From the IMG/VR virus record IMGVR_UViG_3300017720_000003, positions 1 through 64,000 of that record: a stretch of 64,000 bases of DNA, one strand, 5' to 3'. The position numbers and the translations under genes were made by a program. Shown here in pieces: positions 35,752 through 45,765 of the stretch. Origin of the DNA: a virus. How positions within the stretch are numbered: position 1 is the stretch's first letter; each line of letters opens with the position of its first letter. The notes beneath the pieces were generated by a model, which did no database searches, was not told the origin of the DNA, and worked only from the letters and a program-made list of their open reading frames with translations.

Positions 35752-38700
35752 TATCTCATTGATAATTGTAGTTTAGTATTATTAAGTCTTAATAGCATTT
35801 TTCTGTTTGATGATACATTTTTTCTAAGTATAACGTGATTAGAGTAATGTCTAAACTTCTTACGTTGTGTAGGAGGTTTTTGATAATTTAAATTAATAGG
35901 ATTTAAAGGTCTTATATAACCATTACAATCTGTATTAAAAATAGATTGTTCTGCATTAGTAAACTCACCTCTATCATTTGTAATATCCCAAAACTGATTA
36001 AACCTAAATTTATGTTCTACTTTTGAAACTTCTATATCAATAGTATTGGAACCTATAGCAGGGTATTGTAAATTACCCCAAGGGTTATTAAACTCAGCAA
36101 TATTTAAACTTAATAATCCTGATGTTTGATCATTATTATATACAATGGCTGCATCAAAATTAAAGTCTAAATCTTCCCATTTGTCTCCACCACACATATT
36201 ATATTGAGGATCTCCTTTATATACATAGGTTTCTAATTGATATTCAAAACTTCTTACTGTATTAACTGCTTGACCTGTATTAGATATTAAATCTATTTCC
36301 CAAGGATAATTAGTCTCATAAAAATTAGCAAATGAATCACATCTAAAATTATGTCTCCAAAATCCTCCTACTTCAAAATTTGCTGGAGTAGATTCATAAC
36401 TAAAATAATTACATAATCTGGGATCTGCTTGCGGAGCATTAGCATCAACCATTTGATAAATTAGTGGTGCAGTATCTGGACAAGTTCCTGTCTCAGTAAC
36501 AACAGAACCTGGTACTGTACTTGTAGGACATTGACAACTAACTTTTCTACAAATCGGTGGTGTAATATCATCACATACACCTGTACTTTCAGTATAAGCA
36601 GTTGTTGTAGGATTTTGAAATACTTTAGTATAACCTGCTGGACAATCACAAACAAATGGTGTACCACATATATTTGCCGTTAATTCATTTGCAACAACAT
36701 CCCAATTAGTAATAGGATAACTTGCATCAATAGTTGATTGAATTCCATACATATATGCATTTGTAGTTACCCCCACTGTCCCTGATGTAATTGTTATATC
36801 ATTAAGAAGTTCATTAGTTTGACAAGCAATTTGATTCATTACAGGACTATCTGGATCATTATTGGGGTATGGTGAATTTATACCACAGAATAATGCATAC
36901 ATATACTCGTTACTTTGTCCTGTACCTTGTGCAGATGCATTTGGTGATTGTAAATTACATTGATTTCCTGGTGTACCTCCTGTATCTGTTACTGTAACAA
37001 CTACCCTTCTATATGTTGCATCACTAGATCTTGCTGGATATTGAGCTGAATAAGATGAATTTACAGTGTCTGAAGCTAAAGTTAGGCCTGCTTGCATTCC
37101 TTCAGGAATATCTGTACCACCACCCGTCCAATTATTTAAGAAAAAACTTTCAACATTATCTACTCCATTTTGACCTATTAAATTTGTACTACCCATACTG
37201 TGAGGTGAAATATAACCTGCTGGATTAGTAGTACCTGGACCTGAGTTATCCCAATTTCGTACTCTAAACTGAGCGCCTCCTCCATCATCAGACCATACTG
37301 CAAATCCCATTTGCATGGTTCCAGTACTTATTGCATTTTGTATATCTGCATTACCAACAAAAGACTTTATCCATTCTAACTGTGCATAAGCTCTATCATT
37401 ACTATCTGTTGGATCTCCTGTGCTTCCTGATACATCAACTGTAATTACTATATCAATTAAACATGCTGCAGCACCACCTGTTGTATCTGATCCTATATTT
37501 TCTACTGTAACTGTAGATGGTATTGTTTCATTAATACCTCTTTCACATAAACCATTTGTAGGATTATAATTAAATCCTGGTGGACATTGTGGATCTGTTA
37601 CTGTAGTTTTGTTAGTAGTGAAAAAGTGATTAATACTAGGTAAAGCTAATTGTGGATGCCAATCATGAAAAGATATCCATGCTTTTACTTTTGGATCATA
37701 ACTTATAGTCCATGAGCAATCATCAAAATATAATGGATCACCTATATCAACTGGAATAGATATACCTAAACTTGTTACAATTTCTACTGGTTTAGTATCT
37801 CTATCTGTGAATGTTGCACCTGCTATAAACTCCGGCTTAAGTTGATAGTCTTTCTTCATAAAATATACAACATCATCAACAGAATCATACATTGCTTGAC
37901 AACCTACACCATGTACAGGATTATCTGTCCAAACAGAAGTTTCTGAATTTGCAAATTGTTTTATAAATCTAGATGGTAAATATTTTGCAAACCACCATTT
38001 CATTCCCGCATTTGATATTGGCACTAGCCCTTTACCTCCATATTGAAATATTTTACCTTGTTGCTGTGATATAAAAAATAATCCTATAGGTGAATTTATT
38101 ACACCTCTTATACTTTCACATGATCCATATTCATTTGATATATCAGCATTAGCAACATTTTGGAATGGTTGACTAAATAATTTACCATCTCCAATAGTTA
38201 CATTATTATTTGAACCTAATTTTAGTGTATCTACTCCATTAAATAATTGAGGAGATAAATGTGGGAAAAATATTAATGCTCCATTCTTACTAATAGGTTT
38301 AATAACACTTACATCATTTTTAAAATCTTTGTAATTAAAGTTTAAGAAAACTCTCCAGAAATCTTTTCTTTCTTCATCTTGTGCTTGTAATGAATATATT
38401 AATCTTTTTGGATATGAAGTAAAACATGTTTCAGAAACTAATGGATCATAATATAATGGTTGAACTTCACCAAATGAGCCTAACTGTGTTGGAAATTTAC
38501 CTGGACTTAATGACTCATCATATTTAAAGAAATTATCTTTCTTTTCTATTTGAGCATGAAACAATTCATCTATATCATTATAATCATATGTGCTATAAAA
38601 TCTTTTTGAAGGCTCATCTTCATAATCTCTTTGTGATAAATTTATTTCTGACTCAACAAAAAAATCAGTAATTCCGTTAACATGCGTATACATATATGCA

Positions 38701-41700
38701 AATTCCATTGCAAATGCAGGATTTGGATCACTAGCACTACCAAATATTTGAGATATAGAAGAACCGCATGAATCATTCCCTCTATCTAAATAATATAAAT
38801 CACCTGGATATTTATTATCAACTGCATTTTCTGATGCAAATCCAAAAGTAACTATTTCTCCAGCTAAAACGCTCATGTCAAACCTTTGAGAATTAAGCCA
38901 AAATCTTGGGTATGGTATATTAACATATAATGAATAATCATATGTATACCCATCTGGTTGACCCATTAAGTAATCTGTAAATATTGGCATAATACATTTT
39001 TCTGTATATCTACCTATAAATGTATCTCCTGAAAAAATAGGTTTACTTTTATATAAAAACTGATCAGGTTTAGTAGGATCTAATAACTCCACACAACCTC
39101 TCATTTGTACTTGCTTTATACCTGCAAGTTGACCATATTGATTATCAAAATTAAACTTAAGTGCACCGTAATGAGCTGATATAGTAGTTTTTCTATTTGC
39201 CCTTGGATCTAATAAATAACTATCAGAAAACTGATTTACTGATGTGGTTGAATACTCGCCTTGAGGATTCAAATATAAATTCATATCTCCACCTATTGCG
39301 TATCTTGATGTATCTTCTACAATAGGATCCTTTATTGGTTTATCTAAACTAACAGCAACTGTTGTAGGTCTAAATAAATTATTTATTTTAAATTGACCCT
39401 CATCAAATGTTTGAAATGATTGACCTATATAATTTGATGCATTATTTTTAATTCTCCACAATCCATTTGTTTGATTATTAAAATCTGTAAATTGTCCATA
39501 TGAATTAAACTTCCAAGTAAAAGATGAATAATTAACAAAATTATACATTAAGTCAATTATTTCATTCCCACCTATTGCTATATTAGTTTGTGATGTTATT
39601 AACCCAGTTATAGCTTTAGCAAATACAGGTAAATTAGAAAGGCTAGTATCAGCAGCATTTGATGTTTCTAGTTGTGCGCCTACAACACCCGGAATTGCTG
39701 CTGTATTAGTACCTGCTAATAATAAAGCTTTTTCTAAACCATATTTAACTGCACCACCTGTATATATATCATCAAAAACAAATGCTGTATCATAAAGTAC
39801 ATCTAGAGCAATAGCAGCTAATGTTGTTCCATTAGTAAAACCCTGCCCTAAACCTATATATCCAGGCAAAAGTGCCGGTGTTGTTGTAACTCCACTTGAA
39901 ACACCAACAAGGGCACCAACAGCACCAGCACTATCATATTGTGCATATGGAGGTTTTTCATTTTTAGTTTTAGTTCCTCTAACTTGATGTAGTGCATAAC
40001 CAAGCCCCATTATAGAAGCTATTAATCCTGAACTACCTCTTAATAATTTAAATTGAGGGTGATCTTCTGAAGGTTTAAAGTAACCAGATGAGTTACCACT
40101 TAACTGCCCGTAAAGTTTAGTTTCAGATGCATTTAAAAACGGCTGAGTAAACATTAAGTCTGGTGAATGAAATGTAAATACTTTTCTTGAAAATCCGCTT
40201 GGCTCACCGTTAACATCAGGCCTATCACCTAATGCACGGTATGTTGTAAGGGATTGTTCAAAATTATCACAGCCATCTGTTCTTTTTAATGATCCACCAT
40301 TTAACCCATCATGAAAATATACATCTGGTCTTAAATCATTGTAAGGGTAGTTAGGATATAATCCTTGTACATTTCCACCTATTAAATTTTCAGAATTAGG
40401 TACAGTATATTTTCTCATATTTTTAAATATACCTTTACCTAATATTGATTTAGCACCTAATCTTGAACCTCTTAATATTTCGTATCCTACAACATTTTCA
40501 ATATAAGTTCCATCATTATATTTTGGACGGCCAATGTTTTCAAATTCAACACCAAGTATGTTAATTTCATCACCTAATGTACTTGTTAAATGTAATGGAG
40601 AAGATGCACCTCCAATAGATTCATCTGGCATTTTATGATGTCTAATTGGCTTACCACATAAATCTCCCCAAATATCAGGTTTGTTACTAGGATATAATTC
40701 TGTAGATTCCCAGTATCCCATTTCTCCTCTTGCAATAACTCTAGTGCCATCTTCTAAAAATTCTGCAATATTTTGTTGTGTTATACCTGCTGTATTATAA
40801 ACTTTATATAGTGGATCACCATCAATATCTAATACATTATCTCCAAAAATAACATCGTTCTCTAAATATGTATTACCATTATCTGTAGTATAGTTACGTG
40901 GAGCTCTACCAGGTATATGATAAGATGAAGATCTTTCACCAGTATTATATATCCATCTTATAAAAAAAGCGTATTGTTCATCTCTCAAAAAATTAAATCT
41001 ATTCCCACCTTTTGAGTAATAGTTTGAAGGTACTGAATTGATAACCCAGTTAACTTTTATTTCATTTGCTATAGGTTGATAGTTAAAATCAAATTGTTCA
41101 GTTGGTCCTTGTCTGAGTAACCAATCATTTACTACAAACATTGACTCTGATTTTTCATAAGCAGGACTACGCAATGGTATATTCTCTAAATTTATAGATA
41201 CTAATGCCGGGTCAATAAAATCAATATTTATATCTTTTTGTTGTGTACTATAAAAACCTATTCTTTTTGCTGATGTTTGACCTTGATTTCTTCTTAATAA
41301 TACTAATTCAAAATATTCATAATCTTCATCTAAATTAGATAATGAAATATTTAATGAACTATTACCACCATCATGACTCCATAATGTTTGTATATTTGAT
41401 ACACCAATATAATCAGTTACAGGTTGTTCATTTTCTGTATACGCAACAAACACTTGATATGCTCCATTAGGAAGCAATCCTCCATCAATAGATTTATCTA
41501 ATTTAATACAAGGCGTATCTAACAAAGGTGCTAGCCTAATTTGTTCACAGTCTAATTTTTTTGGTTCTATATCTTCATATCTAACACATGAATCACCATC
41601 AATGTCTGGTCCAGATACTTGGATTTGTTTATATGGTATATTGTCTATATTTAATGCTCTTGATGGGTTATTACCATCATCCCAATATACTTCCCACGTA

Positions 41701-42134
41701 CAGTCAAAATTTTCTTTGGCAGCCCCCGTTATTAAATATTTCCTATTAAAGTTTAAACACGGATCATTTACTAATGTAGTATATTTACATTCACTATCAT
41801 CAAATGTGCCTATTTCACTATTTGTATCATCTGTAGAGTATACAATCCATTCATCACCATATCTATGTATTGCACCAATAATTGTATAAGGTATAACACC
41901 ACATAGTAAATTTGATGGTTCATTACCTATCACACCTAAGTCACCATCTTCTGAATTGTTTACAACATTACGTGCATGCCACCATGATTGGTTATTTTCC
42001 AATGATGGTGTAATATCCTTATTCATCCCTTTAATAAAGGAATTTGTTTGTATAGATGAACTGTTTTGTGATCTAGGTTGTCTACTAGATCTGCTACGGT
42101 TACTATTAGAAGAAGATGTTCTCTTTTTTGCCAT
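35751..42134 (-). CDS. Tail barrel ('muzzle') protein with inserted von Willebrand A domain
   Basis: A 2127-residue protein. After a Ser/Arg-rich N-terminal 30 residues comes TNSFIKGMNKDITPSLENNQSWWHARNVV, the start I associate with the large tail-barrel protein of crAss-like phages (gp44 of phiCrAss001). The core continues with DDCSWTISYDP, WISFHDWHP and, near the C-terminus, GFWRHNFRCDSFANFYETNYPWE. Between these last two blocks a cassette of about 320 residues is inserted: Cys-rich EGF-like segments (CPPGFNYNPTNGLCE; CDCPAGYTK; CQCP) flank a complete VWA domain with MIDAS residues D1567-x-S1569-x-S1571, T1674 and D1717. VWA domains bind protein ligands through a metal ion, so this suggests an adhesion role on the outside of the tail. 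The gene sits directly after the ring protein genes and overlaps the next cargo gene. Confidence 0.78.
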   Translation of the reverse strand: MAKKRTSSSNSNRSRSSRQPRSQNSSSIQTNSFIKGMNKDITPSLENNQSWWHARNVVNNSEDGDLGVIGNEPSNLLCGVIPYTIIGAIHRYGDEWIVYSTDDTNSEIGTFDDSECKYTTLVNDPCLNFNRKYLITGAAKENFDCTWEVYWDDGNNPSRALNIDNIPYKQIQVSGPDIDGDSCVRYEDIEPKKLDCEQIRLAPLLDTPCIKLDKSIDGGLLPNGAYQVFVAYTENEQPVTDYIGVSNIQTLWSHDGGNSSLNISLSNLDEDYEYFELVLLRRNQGQTSAKRIGFYSTQQKDINIDFIDPALVSINLENIPLRSPAYEKSESMFVVNDWLLRQGPTEQFDFNYQPIANEIKVNWVINSVPSNYYSKGGNRFNFLRDEQYAFFIRWIYNTGERSSSYHIPGRAPRNYTTDNGNTYLENDVIFGDNVLDIDGDPLYKVYNTAGITQQNIAEFLEDGTRVIARGEMGYWESTELYPSNKPDIWGDLCGKPIRHHKMPDESIGGASSPLHLTSTLGDEINILGVEFENIGRPKYNDGTYIENVVGYEILRGSRLGAKSILGKGIFKNMRKYTVPNSENLIGGNVQGLYPNYPYNDLRPDVYFHDGLNGGSLKRTDGCDNFEQSLTTYRALGDRPDVNGEPSGFSRKVFTFHSPDLMFTQPFLNASETKLYGQLSGNSSGYFKPSEDHPQFKLLRGSSGLIASIMGLGYALHQVRGTKTKNEKPPYAQYDSAGAVGALVGVSSGVTTTPALLPGYIGLGQGFTNGTTLAAIALDVLYDTAFVFDDIYTGGAVKYGLEKALLLAGTNTAAIPGVVGAQLETSNAADTSLSNLPVFAKAITGLITSQTNIAIGGNEIIDLMYNFVNYSSFTWKFNSYGQFTDFNNQTNGLWRIKNNASNYIGQSFQTFDEGQFKINNLFRPTTVAVSLDKPIKDPIVEDTSRYAIGGDMNLYLNPQGEYSTTSVNQFSDSYLLDPRANRKTTISAHYGALKFNFDNQYGQLAGIKQVQMRGCVELLDPTKPDQFLYKSKPIFSGDTFIGRYTEKCIMPIFTDYLMGQPDGYTYDYSLYVNIPYPRFWLNSQRFDMSVLAGEIVTFGFASENAVDNKYPGDLYYLDRGNDSCGSSISQIFGSASDPNPAFAMEFAYMYTHVNGITDFFVESEINLSQRDYEDEPSKRFYSTYDYNDIDELFHAQIEKKDNFFKYDESLSPGKFPTQLGSFGEVQPLYYDPLVSETCFTSYPKRLIYSLQAQDEERKDFWRVFLNFNYKDFKNDVSVIKPISKNGALIFFPHLSPQLFNGVDTLKLGSNNNVTIGDGKLFSQPFQNVANADISNEYGSCESIRGVINSPIGLFFISQQQGKIFQYGGKGLVPISNAGMKWWFAKYLPSRFIKQFANSETSVWTDNPVHGVGCQAMYDSVDDVVYFMKKDYQLKPEFIAGATFTDRDTKPVEIVTSLGISIPVDIGDPLYFDDCSWTISYDPKVKAWISFHDWHPQLALPSINHFFTTNKTTVTDPQCPPGFNYNPTNGLCERGINETIPSTVTVENIGSDTTGGAAACLIDIVITVDVSGSTGDPTDSNDRAYAQLEWIKSFVGNADIQNAISTGTMQMGFAVWSDDGGGAQFRVRNWDNSGPGTTNPAGYISPHSMGSTNLIGQNGVDNVESFFLNNWTGGGTDIPEGMQAGLTLASDTVNSSYSAQYPARSSDATYRRVVVTVTDTGGTPGNQCNLQSPNASAQGTGQSNEYMYALFCGINSPYPNNDPDSPVMNQIACQTNELLNDITITSGTVGVTTNAYMYGIQSTIDASYPITNWDVVANELTANICGTPFVCDCPAGYTKVFQNPTTTAYTESTGVCDDITPPICRKVSCQCPTSTVPGSVVTETGTCPDTAPLIYQMVDANAPQADPRLCNYFSYESTPANFEVGGFWRHNFRCDSFANFYETNYPWEIDLISNTGQAVNTVRSFEYQLETYVYKGDPQYNMCGGDKWEDLDFNFDAAIVYNNDQTSGLLSLNIAEFNNPWGNLQYPAIGSNTIDIEVSKVEHKFRFNQFWDITNDRGEFTNAEQSIFNTDCNGYIRPLNPINLNYQKPPTQRKKFRHYSNHVILRKNVSSNRKMLLRLNNTKLQLSMR

Positions 42135-42148
42135 AATAGATTACGTAT

Positions 42149-43102
42149 TTAACAGGTTGGACATGAAGCTGAGTCTGATGAGCTAGCAACTGCGTTTGGG
42201 GCTGATACTATTTTTGGTTGTATAGGTGCATAACTTAAAAACATATTATAATAATTATGATATTGTGCTCTTCTATTCATAGTCCACACTTTTCTCATTT
42301 CTTTGAAATCTGGAGTATTAACAAATGTAAGTGCATTATTTCTTGCTCCTCTTAATCTACCCTCAATTAAATTTAATTGCTGAGAAACGTTTTCTCCTTG
42401 CCAAACCATATTTTCTAATATTCTTTGTTTAACAGCATACTCATAATATTCATTACAATATGGATGATCTAAAACTAATAAATCACCTGCATTATCTTCC
42501 ATTGCTCCTTGATAACTTAAATATACTTTTCCTGTTTTAAATGTTGTAATTAAATATCCATCTCTTACTTCTGCAATATCTAATGCTTGAGCACCTAAAC
42601 TAGGACAATAACATACTGAATCATTTACATCTTGTATTCGCAATTGTGTCCAATGATCAAAGCATCTATATTGATCAGGACCTATTCTTTGAACTAACTG
42701 ATAGCTTTTCTTATCATCACATGTTTTAATAACACATACATCTTTGCATGTATCATCTTTACTACAAGGAGACATTTCTCCTGGAGCAGGTACATATGGA
42801 ACATCATTAAAGGTTTCTACATGAGTTCCTGAAGGCATAGATGCATTAACTTTATAACTACCACACCTAAATGCATAATTAATATATTTAAAATCTACAG
42901 GCAATTGACCACGTCCATGTTCAATATCTACTATAACTTGTTTTGTTCTATGTATTTTTAAACCCAAATCATAATTAACTCTTTGTGCAACTTTAATTAA
43001 TTGTTGAGGTTCAATCATACCTTCAAGTGCATATGTTGAAAAGTCAATAGATACATCATCCATTAACTGACTAAATGTTCTATATTTTTGTGATACTCCC
43101 AT
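42149..43102 (-). CDS. Tail ring protein, Crassvirales type (probable)
   Basis: A 317-residue protein immediately upstream of the muzzle gene. The N-terminal helical part (FSQLMDDVSIDFSTYALEGMIEPQQLIKVAQRVNYDLG) and the C-terminal part (YYEYAVKQRILENMVWQGENV...MNRRAQYHNYYNMFLSYAP) match the pattern I know for the ring/tail-tube protein next to the muzzle in crAss-like phages (gp43-like). The middle has cysteine-rich insertions (CSKDDTCKDVCVIKTC; VCYCPS) and the C-terminus ends CPTC, which may bind metal or form disulfides. Its start overlaps the stop of the preceding gene in a TAATG, so the two ring-type proteins are translationally coupled. The assignment rests on position and remembered pattern; no search was made. 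Confidence 0.6.
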   Translation of the reverse strand: MGVSQKYRTFSQLMDDVSIDFSTYALEGMIEPQQLIKVAQRVNYDLGLKIHRTKQVIVDIEHGRGQLPVDFKYINYAFRCGSYKVNASMPSGTHVETFNDVPYVPAPGEMSPCSKDDTCKDVCVIKTCDDKKSYQLVQRIGPDQYRCFDHWTQLRIQDVNDSVCYCPSLGAQALDIAEVRDGYLITTFKTGKVYLSYQGAMEDNAGDLLVLDHPYCNEYYEYAVKQRILENMVWQGENVSQQLNLIEGRLRGARNNALTFVNTPDFKEMRKVWTMNRRAQYHNYYNMFLSYAPIQPKIVSAPNAVASSSDSASCPTC

Positions 43103-43773
43103 TATTGTCTATTTATGTTACGTTTGTTATCAGAATCTTCTGATGGTATTTGCATTGTATTAGACATTGTTGCAACAACTTGACTTTCTATTTCTGCAAA
43201 TAATGCTTCTGGAATAAATATTTGTTGTTCATATCTAGGTGTACAATCATTTTCTGTATCACAATCCCATTTTGTTATATCTGAATCAAATACGCCTTCT
43301 ACTTTAATAGCATCCCATTCTATATTTGGACAATATATATAACCATCCAACCACCAAAAATATAATGTTTTATTATATTTGAAAGTAGTTGTTTTAGTCA
43401 TTGATGTAAATGTTCCAGGTTGTGTAGCTTGTAATTCTTGAGATCCATCAATTGAGCTTATAGTACGTATAAGAGGACCCCAATAACCTTCAAACATTGA
43501 TGGTAGTTTAGATTTTGTACGTTTAATTGTACAACCACTTTGAATACCTGCACAGTGTGCTTCTACTTTATCTACCTCAATTAATTCTACATAAGGTAAT
43601 GTTTTCCATACTGAATTAAATTTTATAAGTTTATTTGCATAGTCTTGTCTCCTCATTAAAAACTGAGCATACTTTTCTATTAAACTATATATATATCTAT
43701 CAGTAACAAAAGCATCTTGAACTTCAGCTTTGACTTGACCTCTAATTCTAGATATTGTTTCTGCTATTGTCAT
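43102..43773 (-). CDS. Tail ring or stabilisation protein, Crassvirales type (probable)
   Basis: A 223-residue protein with a helical N-terminus (IAETISRIRGQVKAEVQDAFVTDRYIYSLIEKYAQFLMRRQD), a beta-rich centre and the C-terminal block FIPEALFAEIESQVVATMSNTMQIPSEDSDNKRN. The IPxAL...IPxDxxN ending is typical of a small head-tail connector or ring component upstream of the muzzle in Bacteroidota phages. Two short Cys segments (CAGIQSGC; CDTENDC) are inserted in loops. It is coupled by a one-base overlap with the next ring gene. Its exact place in the tail (portal-side or muzzle-side ring) cannot be decided from sequence alone. Confidence 0.55.
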   Translation of the reverse strand: MTIAETISRIRGQVKAEVQDAFVTDRYIYSLIEKYAQFLMRRQDYANKLIKFNSVWKTLPYVELIEVDKVEAHCAGIQSGCTIKRTKSKLPSMFEGYWGPLIRTISSIDGSQELQATQPGTFTSMTKTTTFKYNKTLYFWWLDGYIYCPNIEWDAIKVEGVFDSDITKWDCDTENDCTPRYEQQIFIPEALFAEIESQVVATMSNTMQIPSEDSDNKRNINRQ

Positions 43774-43778
43774 TTTTT

Positions 43779-44345
43779 TTATTTTTCAAATTCATTATAA
43801 TACTTTAATGCTTTATTGGTCTCCTCAAAGTTTTCATCATATAAATGAGCAACTCTGTATTTATTTTTCATTACTACATATTTTGTCCAATTGGTTGGGT
43901 ATAGTTTAGCAACAGACCTTTTAAAATCTCTACATGCTACAAAACGCCATAGTTCTCTATTTTTGAATCTATATTTTGTAGAATAATTTGTATAAAATAT
44001 CTTTCCTAAATTACCATCTGTTTCCCAATTTTTATTTTGTAATACTTTACCATATTGTTTTGATAATGCATAATCTGTATTAACTGACTTAGATGGTTTA
44101 CAGGTTCCTATAAATAAGAAACCAAGTGAGTCAGGTAATTCTACACCATCTCTATTTTCTATAACAGTATTCCAAATTTTAACATTATATAATTTTATAA
44201 TCTTTTTTAATTTGACATTATCAATATCAGAGTACATAGGTTTTTTATCCTTAAACTCTCTTATTGTTTCTTCATTCAATAAACCCAATCTTTTTTCTCT
44301 ATATCTTGGAGCATTAAGATTAGGCTTTTTAAAATTATTAATCAT
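43779..44345 (-). CDS. Conserved phage protein of unknown function
   Basis: A 188-residue basic protein (MINNFKKPNLNAPRYREKRLGLL...). The central block NRDGVELPDSLGFLFIGTC followed by KNRELWRFVACRDFKRSVAKLYP is one I associate with an uncharacterised family of Bacteroidota phages; no catalytic motif is visible. It has no signal peptide, TM helix or coiled coil. The gene lies between the metallophosphoesterase gene and the ring genes, 5 bases before the latter, so it could be an assembly or packaging factor. A terminator-like hairpin precedes it, so it may begin a transcript that runs on into the tail genes. Confidence 0.55.
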   Translation of the reverse strand: MINNFKKPNLNAPRYREKRLGLLNEETIREFKDKKPMYSDIDNVKLKKIIKLYNVKIWNTVIENRDGVELPDSLGFLFIGTCKPSKSVNTDYALSKQYGKVLQNKNWETDGNLGKIFYTNYSTKYRFKNRELWRFVACRDFKRSVAKLYPTNWTKYVVMKNKYRVAHLYDENFEETNKALKYYNEFEK

Positions 44346-44373
44346 ATGTCTACATTTATAATTTACAAAAAAA

Positions 44374-44401
44374 ACCCCACTAAATGAAATTTAACAGGAG
44401 T
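44374..44401 (-). terminator. Imperfect hairpin with T8 tract after the phosphoesterase gene
   Basis: On the - strand, directly after the stop at 44404, ACTCC pairs with GGGGT and an inner AAAT/ATTT pair extends the stem around a small internal loop; TTTTTTTT follows. It is a probable intrinsic terminator of the phosphoesterase transcript. Confidence 0.55.
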
Positions 44402-44403
44402 CT

Positions 44404-45624
44404 TTATAATACTTGATGTGCAAATTCTGCTATATTACCTAAAGATGGGTGTTGAAGCTCTAATTTTCCTGACCTTCTATTGCCTACATATTTATTAGAA
44501 TAATGGTAATAATCAGTTTTTCCTAAACTAGGCAGTGTTTTTTCTATAAAACCAGCTGTCTCATTAGATGTCATATATTCTACTTTTCTATCCGTATGTA
44601 TATGACCTTTAAATAAAGTTCTGTTTATTGTTTCTCCCCATTCTCTAGGATATTCACTTGCATAAATTAATGGATTATTTTTACTTCTTTTATCTCCATG
44701 TTCAAATGCATTAAAATTATTATGCCACACATGTACTTTTCTTTCTTCATATTTTATATCCCAAATAATTTCATCACTTTTAATTGACTGAGATAATGCA
44801 TGAACTAAATGAAATGAAGATAACCTATCATGATTACCAGGGACATAAACTATAACTAGTTCTTTACAAAAACGTTTTATATATCCAATGGCCCAATGCA
44901 TTGCGTCAAAGGCCTGTATATATGCCTCTGTAGCTGTCATACAGTTATCCAATGGTGTTCCTGATGTAGTTGTACCATCAAAGGTATCCATGTTTATTAA
45001 ATCACCTCCAATTACAAAAAACATTTTTTCAATATAATGAGATGGTGTTGCTCTTGATAATAAATTTATAATAGTTTTTTCAAAGTCATCATCTATAGTA
45101 TCATTACCTTGTTTACCAAAATGAATATCTTGTAAAGACATTACACCACAAACCACTTCACCTTTATTCTGTAAATTTGTTTTAGGTAAATTATATGTTT
45201 TAGGTTTCCAATTTTTAAGAAGATCTTCAAAATGTTTTTCTTCTAGATTTTTTATTTGTGAAACTAAAGCAGATACCCTCCAATGGTCACCCATTTGTTT
45301 ATTCCAATATTGTGATAACTTCCATTTATTTGTATCTATCTTTAATAATGAAATTATTTCTTCAGCACTTTTGGGTTCATAATCAAATGTTCCTGATATT
45401 TTACCTTCACCTTTTTCTAAATCAATTGATTCAACTAATTGAGAATTTTCAGCAGCATTTTTAAAAAATCTACTTTTCTTTTTTTCCTTCTTTCTTTCTT
45501 TTAATATTTGTTTTTTTATTTTAACATATTCTTCTTCAGAAACGCCTATTCTTTCAGCACTAATACGTGGATTTTTTTTCCACCTCAATGATTCTAATAT
45601 TCTTTGTTTTAAGTAATTTGACAT
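44404..45624 (-). CDS. Calcineurin-like metallophosphoesterase
   Basis: A 406-residue protein. The first 110 residues are basic and helical (PRISAERIGVSEEEYVKIKKQILKE is helix-turn-helix-like). From about residue 155 all motifs of the calcineurin-like phosphoesterase fold appear in order: D166-x-H168 (LQDIHFG), GGDLIN, G263-N-H-D266 (VPGNHD), HGD (AFEHGDK) and G-H341-x-H343 (FKGHIHT). These bind two metal ions and cleave phosphomono- or diesters; the substrate could be nucleic acid, nucleotides or a protein phosphate. Similar genes occur in many Bacteroidota phages. It stands apart from replication genes, between fibre and ring genes, with its own promoter-like element about 24 bases upstream and a terminator after it, so its expression is probably separate. 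Confidence 0.88.
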   Translation of the reverse strand: MSNYLKQRILESLRWKKNPRISAERIGVSEEEYVKIKKQILKERKKEKKKSRFFKNAAENSQLVESIDLEKGEGKISGTFDYEPKSAEEIISLLKIDTNKWKLSQYWNKQMGDHWRVSALVSQIKNLEEKHFEDLLKNWKPKTYNLPKTNLQNKGEVVCGVMSLQDIHFGKQGNDTIDDDFEKTIINLLSRATPSHYIEKMFFVIGGDLINMDTFDGTTTSGTPLDNCMTATEAYIQAFDAMHWAIGYIKRFCKELVIVYVPGNHDRLSSFHLVHALSQSIKSDEIIWDIKYEERKVHVWHNNFNAFEHGDKRSKNNPLIYASEYPREWGETINRTLFKGHIHTDRKVEYMTSNETAGFIEKTLPSLGKTDYYHYSNKYVGNRRSGKLELQHPSLGNIAEFAHQVL

Positions 45625-45647
45625 AAAAAAATTTTTGTGGTTGTTGT

Positions 45648-45658
45648 AAAAATACGTA
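45648..45658 (-). promoter_or_regulatory. Promoter-like element before the phosphoesterase gene
   Basis: The - strand reads TACGTATTTTT ending about 24 bases before the ATG at 45624. The same 11 bases occur upstream of the gene at 61334. It resembles the GTATATTAT element used elsewhere, so it may be a variant of one late promoter. Confidence 0.4.
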
Positions 45659-45693
45659 TAATTAATTTAAAGTAAATAAATTTTATAAAAAAA

Positions 45694-45715
45694 GAGACTG
45701 AGTCACCCCAGTCTC
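45694..45715 (-). terminator. Strong intrinsic terminator after the Cys-headed appendage gene
   Basis: A perfect 7-bp stem (GAGACTG/CAGTCTC) with an 8-base loop, followed on the - strand by TTTTTTT. It lies about 50 bases after the stop at 45766 and ends the appendage cistron before the phosphoesterase promoter. Confidence 0.85.
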
Positions 45716-45765
45716 TCCCAACGTTTGTAGTAGAAAAACCAACAAACCACCACTTGTTGTTTCTT

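Noticed and set aside
4875-42134. Open frames on the + strand opposite the giant genes (for example 9493-9828 and 7729-8043)
   Set aside because: They lie wholly inside strongly supported genes, have no domain motifs or plausible leaders and reflect the composition of the opposite strand.
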